Under the pieces are notes generated by a model. The model worked only from the letters and a program-made list of their open reading frames with translations. It ran no database searches and was not told the origin of the DNA. The position numbers were made by a program, and so were the translations under genes. Positions 59,978-64,000 of a stretch of 64,000 bases of DNA are shown here, piece by piece. The DNA comes from Myxococcota bacterium (GTDB lineage: Bacteria; Myxococcota_C; UBA6777): NCBI GenBank assembly GCA_023150835.1, contig JAKLKB010000014.1, forward strand, positions 19,770-83,769, read 5' to 3'. Numbering within the stretch: position 1 is the stretch's first letter; each line of letters starts with the position of its first letter.

Positions 59978-60219
59978 TACGAAATCCGCTCATTGCGTAC
60001 ACGGAAAACGTAGGGGCAGCCCCCCGTGGCTGCCCAAGGACAGGGCGTCTACAGCGGATCGCATCTACCCTTCGATCACACTTCTCTTGGATAGGACTTA
60101 CGCAGTCCGAGACGAAAAAGGCCCATGTTCGGGCGTGGACGGTTCGCGAACCGCCCCTACAACGTTCTGATATCTCAGGGTTTCCCTTTTCAACTGCGTA
60201 AGTCCTATTGGATTTCGTA
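59978..60219. mobile_element. MITE-like element, copy G, interrupted
   Basis: Left end TACGAAATCCG at 59978, core GTAGGGGCAGCCCCCCGTGG, and then the right third is split at 60093 by a second element. The right end resumes as TTGGATTTCGTATTAC, an exact inverse of the family's left end GTAATACGAAATCC. Confidence 0.75.
60092..60207. mobile_element. Second MITE (TA-flanked) nested in copy G
   Basis: GGACTTACGCAGT at 60094-60106 is repeated inverted as ACTGCGTAAGTCC at 60193-60205. TA flanks both sides, fitting a TA target-site duplication as left by IS630/mariner-type transposases. The 112-bp interior has no gene but contains the GGTTCGCGAACC palindrome also seen in copy A. Confidence 0.7.
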
Positions 60220-60231
60220 TTACAGGAGTAA

Positions 60232-60341
60232 TACGAAATCCGCCCACAGCGTGATCGCAAGATGTAGGGGCAGCCCCCTGTGGCTGCCCTATTACAGGGC
60301 GTCTACGCACTATTCTTCGTGTACATCACTCGGATATCGTA
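60232..60341. mobile_element. MITE-like element, copy H
   Basis: A 110-bp copy with TAATACGAAATCCG at its left and ACTCGGATATCGTATAA at its right. It lies head to tail behind copy G; the junction GGATTTCGTATTAC-AGGA-GTAATACGAAATCC is a perfect palindrome formed by the two ends. Confidence 0.8.
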
Positions 60342-60540
60342 TAAATACTAGTTGACAGAGAGTACAAAACGCGAAATAGGCAGATGGCGATGTTCTTCCC
60401 CCTCTGCCCCCTCGCGGCAGCAGCGAGGCTTTGCGAGCATCGCAGGGAGAGGGGACGCCCGAAGGGCAGGGGTGAGGGTGAGACGGGTTGTACTCTTTCT
60501 GTAAACGAAGGAGAGCGTCAAAGACCGATGCAGGCGTTTT

Positions 60541-61914
60541 TCAGCGTCCCGCCCCAAAATTCGGATCCCACGTTGCGCGAAAGTTCATCTTGGGCGGTTG
60601 CAACAAGAAATACGCTGCGGTCGCGCCGCCGCCCACCACCGCAGCCCCGATAATCGTCCAAAACCACCATTGTTGATGCACAGGCCGATCTGTCGAGGGA
60701 TTGGGGACAGGAGGGCGTGTAATCACGGCCACTCTTCCGTCTCGACGTTGGGGCGGAGGTTCGCGGTCCACAGCCCGTGGTTTCGGTGCTTCGGGAGACT
60801 TCACCAACGTGGGAGCGATCTTCGCCAACGCTTCGTCGGCATCTTGAAGCTCATTTTGCATCGGGAGCGCCGCCAACACTTGCAGCTTTCGCGTCTTGCA
60901 ATCGTAGCGAACGGGTGTAAAGCGATGGCGGCTCTCATCCATCGGGCTGATCTGGCCCGTCACCAACGCATCCAATCCAGCTTCTTCGCACAGCTTGCTC
61001 GCTGCTCCCGAAAAAGCTGGCGTGTCCCACGCTTCTTTTTGCACTTGCACAGTCAACAGATCTTTGGTCGCCTGCAACGGATCGGGAGCCGCTGCTGCCG
61101 CTGCTTTCTTGAGGTCGAATTGTTGTGCGGCCATCCCAGCTTGCAGCTTAACCGCCATCCCTTCGGGGATATAGCCTGCGGCTTCCACACGAACATAGTT
61201 GAATCCCTCGTACAGATCGGCCACTTCCAACGGCAGTTTGCCCCTTGAAACCCCATTCACAAACACCTCTGCCCCGGCTGTCCCCGTCAGCTTCAGACTC
61301 ACTTTGTTGATCGAACGGATCTCGCCTTGCGCCCGCTTGTAACGAAAACGCATCGGGCGGCTGCCTTGGATCATCTTGGGCAGGGGGTTGGGATCGAGGC
61401 GGGCCAGATTTTTCAGCAAAGTCTCGCCGTTGTCGTTGCGACCGATCTGCAAATAAGCCAACGCCAACGACGCCAACGACGCCGTAAACAGATCATAACT
61501 TTCCGCCCAACGCATCTTGGACGCCGAAAACTGCAAGGCATCGCGCAGGGGCTTGATCGCGTCATCGAAGGCTTGCTCTTGGAGCTTGGCTTCGCCCGTC
61601 GAAAGGGCTTGACGGATCGGCGTGAGATCTTGTTGCTTGAGCGCGTTTAGATCGACCGCTGCTGCCGCACGAGGCGGTGTCCCTCCCAACAACGGATACT
61701 TCCGAATCAGTTGCGCACCCGCCGCCGCCAGTTTCTGACTCAACCGCAACGAAAAACGCCGAACCTCCCGCTTTGGAAGGTTTGTCACCGTCGCCTGCAC
61801 AGGAAACACACCGATCTTCTTCGACTCATCGTCTTCTTGGGCATACGCCAACGAGGCCACCCACCAACACGATAAAAAAACACCCCACCCAAAAGACTTC
61901 CGATATCGACCCAT
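60541..61914 (-). CDS. Exported PEGA-domain protein with C-terminal membrane helix
   Basis: A 457-aa protein. The signal peptide (1-26) ends W-V-A-S-L-A-Y-A. Residues about 30-190 are helical with a TPR-like pair; about 200-260 form a PEGA-type beta domain (G-A-E-V-F-V-N-G-V-S-R-G-K-L-P-L ... V-R-V-E-A-A-G-Y). A Pro/Arg-rich spacer leads to one membrane helix near the C-terminus (W-W-F-W-T-I-I-G-A-A-V-V-G-G-G-A-T-A-A-Y-F-L-L). This outline is common among myxobacterial surface-layer proteins of unknown role. The ATG at 61914 has GGAAG upstream; ATG 61920 is possible. Confidence 0.75.
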   Translation of the reverse strand: MGRYRKSFGWGVFLSCWWVASLAYAQEDDESKKIGVFPVQATVTNLPKREVRRFSLRLSQKLAAAGAQLIRKYPLLGGTPPRAAAAVDLNALKQQDLTPIRQALSTGEAKLQEQAFDDAIKPLRDALQFSASKMRWAESYDLFTASLASLALAYLQIGRNDNGETLLKNLARLDPNPLPKMIQGSRPMRFRYKRAQGEIRSINKVSLKLTGTAGAEVFVNGVSRGKLPLEVADLYEGFNYVRVEAAGYIPEGMAVKLQAGMAAQQFDLKKAAAAAAPDPLQATKDLLTVQVQKEAWDTPAFSGAASKLCEEAGLDALVTGQISPMDESRHRFTPVRYDCKTRKLQVLAALPMQNELQDADEALAKIAPTLVKSPEAPKPRAVDREPPPQRRDGRVAVITRPPVPNPSTDRPVHQQWWFWTIIGAAVVGGGATAAYFLLQPPKMNFRATWDPNFGAGR

Positions 61915-62474
61915 GATCATTCTTCCGTTTCTTCCAGAGGTTCCGCAGATCGCCCCAAGGCCATCCGCTTGATCTTTCCCTCGTTTTGCCGCCCACCCTA
62001 CCACACACTCACCCTCAACCTCAAGCCACGACTACGGGCGATGGCGAAAAGCCGCCAACCGTTGTGGACGCAAAAAAAGCGACGGCAAAAAACCGTCAAC
62101 CGTTGTGGACGCAAAAAAGGCGATGGCAAAAAACCGTCAACCGTTGTGGACGCAAAAAAGGCGATGGCAAAAACCCGTCAACCGCTGCGGACGCAAAAAA
62201 GGCGATGGCAAAAACCCGTCAACCGCTGCGGACGCAAAAAAGGCGATGGCAAAAACCCGTCAACCGTGGTGGACGAAAAAAAGCGATGGCAAAACCCCGT
62301 CAACCGTGGTGGACGCAAAGACCTGTGTCGGTGCGATGTGATCCGCGCAGGGCTTCTGCTTTCCGTCAGCGGCTTGGCCTCGATCGACATCGCCCAAGCC
62401 TGCGATCCCAAAAACCATCAGGGCGAATTCGCCGCACTGTATCACAACGGATCCCGCTCTAGCTGCGTTGAACT
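61915..62474. other. Gene-free interval dominated by the 41-bp minisatellite
   Basis: 560 bases between two leftward genes. The tandem array fills 62041-62320; the rest shows no promoter I would defend. The long plus-strand frames through the array are discussed and rejected separately. Confidence 0.6.
62041..62320. repeat. Minisatellite, 41-bp unit, seven copies
   Basis: The unit starts ATGGCAAAAAACCGTCAACC and continues GTTGTGGACGCAAAAAAGGCG. Copies begin at 62041, 62082, 62123, 62164, 62205, 62246 and 62286; the sixth is 40 bp. Variation groups as CCGTTGTGG, CCGCTGCGG and CCGTGGTGG, a sign of successive duplications. As 41 is not a multiple of three, any frame rotates through the unit. 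Confidence 0.88.
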
Positions 62475-64000
62475 TTAACGAAAAGGTAGGGGGAACACAT
62501 CCGAGACAGAGCGATCCACAAAATCCCCATAGCCGAGTTGGCCCTTGGTATTGGCTCCCCAGCACTTGACAGAGCCATCGTCCAGAAGCGCACAAGTATG
62601 CAAATTTCCCGAAGCAATCGAGGTAGCTGTACGCCCGCTCCCGATATCCAAAGGAGCAAAGGGGGGAGAAGAAACCAACACGAGGCTCACACCGGGTATT
62701 TGGTATGTTAGGTCTCCCCAACACTTGACGGTGGCATCATCCAAGAGCGCACAGGCATGTGATAATCCAAGAGAAAGCTCCTTTGCGGTGCGGCCCAAAC
62801 CGAGCTCGACCGCAGCAGCCGATGGAGCTGTTCGGTTTGTGGTATCGCCGTATCCGAGTTGGCCGTCATGATTGGCTCCCCAGCATTTCACTGTGCCGTC
62901 GTCCAAGATCGCACAAGCAAACCATCCCCCCAACGCAACCCGTTTGGCGGTACGTCCAGCGCCTAGATCCACAGCAACAGCAGGAGGCGCATTTCGTTGC
63001 GTGGTGTCGCCGTAGCCGAGTTGGCCGTAGTCGTTGCGCCCCCAACATTTCAACGCGCCGTTGTCCAAGATCGCACAAGCGTGCGTGTTTGCTGTCGCAA
63101 GAAACGATGCAGTACGCCCCGTCCCCAGATCGATCGGCGCAAGAGGCGGAGCGTATCGGGGCGCGCCGTCGCCGTAACCGAGCTGGCCGTAGTTGTTGGC
63201 TCCCCAACACTTGAGGGTGTTGTTGTCCAACAACGCGCAAGTGAAGGATCCCCCCGCAGAGATCGACTTGGCAAAGCGGCCTACGCCAAGATCGATCGAA
63301 TCCACCGAGGGGGCTGTTCGTTGCGTCGAATCGCCGTATCCAAGCTGGCCTGCCCCATTGTATCCCCAACACTTGACCGTACCGTTATCAAGCAACGCGC
63401 AAAGATGGTCCTCTCCGGGAGCAACAGATCTTGCGGTTCGGCCTACACCAAGGTCGATTGGCGCAACAGAAGGAGCCTCTCGTGGTGCGGTATCGCCGTA
63501 CCCTAGTTGGCCTTTGTCGTTGCGCCCCCAACATTTCAGAAGGCCGTTTTGTGACGAACACGTGCGCTGTTCTTGGGCTGCGATCGCTGTCACACGAGGA
63601 ACACAACGCCCGACACTACAGATCTCACTCGAAGAACACGCGACAGAACACTGCCCACAATGACGGGAGGTATCCGTGTCGACACAAACTCCACCGCAAA
63701 TCGCTTGCCGAAAAACGATAAACTCCCCAGAGATTTGTGAACGAGAAACGGTATCACCACTGCCGAGCTGGCCTTTGGTGTTGTCGCCCCAACAGACGAC
63801 CTGCTGGTTATCCAAGACAGCGCAAGAGTGGGAAGCACCGACGCTAAGGGAGGTCGCGGAGCGACCCACGCCAAAGTCCACAGGCACCGAGGCAGGAGCG
63901 GTTTGTTGTTTGCCTTGTCCGCTGTCGCCATCTCCAAGTTGGCCTTTGTCATTGGCTCCCCAACAACGGGCAGTTCCATCATCGAGCAAAACACAGCGAT
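62475..64000 (-). CDS. RCC1-repeat surface protein, N-terminus cut by the window edge
   Basis: Over 500 residues are visible, with the N-terminus beyond the right edge; codons before the first possible TTG (63989) still fit the repeat (R-C-V-L-L-D-D-G), so the gene continues. Nine repeats of about 50 aa carry C-A-x-L-D-D-G-x-x-K-C-W-G and G-Q-L-G-Y-G-D, the RCC1-type seven-bladed propeller. Between repeats two and three lies a Cys-rich module C-G-G-V-C-V-D-T-D-T-S-R-H-C-G-Q-C, similar to those in the lipoprotein at 33.3 kb. Each blade's two Cys residues could form a disulfide, which fits an exported protein. Confidence 0.85.
   Translation of the reverse strand, partial: RCVLLDDGTARCWGANDKGQLGDGDSGQGKQQTAPASVPVDFGVGRSATSLSVGASHSCAVLDNQQVVCWGDNTKGQLGSGDTVSRSQISGEFIVFRQAICGGVCVDTDTSRHCGQCSVACSSSEICSVGRCVPRVTAIAAQEQRTCSSQNGLLKCWGRNDKGQLGYGDTAPREAPSVAPIDLGVGRTARSVAPGEDHLCALLDNGTVKCWGYNGAGQLGYGDSTQRTAPSVDSIDLGVGRFAKSISAGGSFTCALLDNNTLKCWGANNYGQLGYGDGAPRYAPPLAPIDLGTGRTASFLATANTHACAILDNGALKCWGRNDYGQLGYGDTTQRNAPPAVAVDLGAGRTAKRVALGGWFACAILDDGTVKCWGANHDGQLGYGDTTNRTAPSAAAVELGLGRTAKELSLGLSHACALLDDATVKCWGDLTYQIPGVSLVLVSSPPFAPLDIGSGRTATSIASGNLHTCALLDDGSVKCWGANTKGQLGYGDFVDRSVSDVFPLPFR

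Larger units (their letters stand above)
59753..60540. other. Repeat-only interval
   Basis: Nearly 800 bases made up of repeats: the second dispersed family (59760-59910), MITE copy G split by a second MITE (59978-60219), copy H (60232-60341), and a stretch at about 60400-60480 with GGGAGAGGGGACGCCCG and CAGGGGTGAGGG that looks like a further hairpin repeat. No open frame here is credible. Confidence 0.65.

Overview
The window carries 42 protein genes (both edge genes are cut), one tRNA, the RNase P RNA and an unusual load of short dispersed and tandem repeats. No phage, plasmid, CRISPR or rRNA genes are visible. The content points to a myxobacterium-like member of the Myxococcota (former Deltaproteobacteria): surface lipoproteins built from DNDCNGKIDD-type metal-binding motifs, Cys-rich CGxC modules and beta-propeller repeats, an RCC1-repeat protein, PEGA and TonB-receptor proteins, a fused isobutyryl-CoA mutase, and the order zinc-ribbon protein, RNase HI, rnpB. 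This placement is inference from gene content; no rRNA or marker phylogeny could be run.

Layout. 1-2.8 kb: two membrane proteins, one a GT22-type mannosyltransferase. 2.9-5.1 kb: a Notum-like esterase lipoprotein and a fatty-acid hydroxylase. 5.4-10.8 kb: a leftward operon led by a FadR-type GntR regulator, then a gluconate-dehydrogenase-subunit-3-like protein, a GMC oxidoreductase, an unknown protein, a YceI protein and a fatty acid desaturase; a FadR-like 17-bp palindrome overlaps its likely promoter. 11.2-15.5 kb: a small exported protein, then a leftward group with aspartate kinase, a Tat-exported flavoprotein and a membrane protein with a CxxCH haem motif. 15.8-18.8 kb: a TonB-dependent receptor. 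19.5-23.4 kb: a sigma-region-4-like DNA-binding protein, a degenerate lytic-transglycosylase-like protein and a cytochrome b5-like protein.

23.5-32.7 kb is one tight leftward polysaccharide operon. CDP-glucose synthesis (rfbF, rfbG) feeds an epimerase, a C-methyltransferase, a PLP aminotransferase and a left-handed beta-helix acetyltransferase, followed by a CmcI-like methyltransferase, a Wzx flippase and a glycosyltransferase. Together they predict a CDP-linked, C-methylated, N-acylated 6-deoxy amino sugar.

33.3-36.2 kb: a large surface lipoprotein. 36.7-59.6 kb: mostly rightward housekeeping genes: UvrD-like helicase (leftward), mtnB, dprA, topA, cysteine desulfurase, acyl-CoA ligase, dnaG, rpoD, tRNA-CAU, zinc-ribbon protein, RNase HI, rnpB, prmA and icmF. 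60.5-64 kb: two leftward exported proteins, PEGA and RCC1.

The most distinctive non-coding content is a family of MITE-like elements of about 110-120 bp with ends TAATACGAAATCC. It has seven separate copies, one tandem 67-bp amplification, one copy split by a second MITE, and three copies that start exactly at the TAA stop codon of a gene. Minisatellites with 31, 18 and 41 bp units, and a partial duplication of the cysteine desulfurase 5' end, add to the picture of repeat-driven remodelling.
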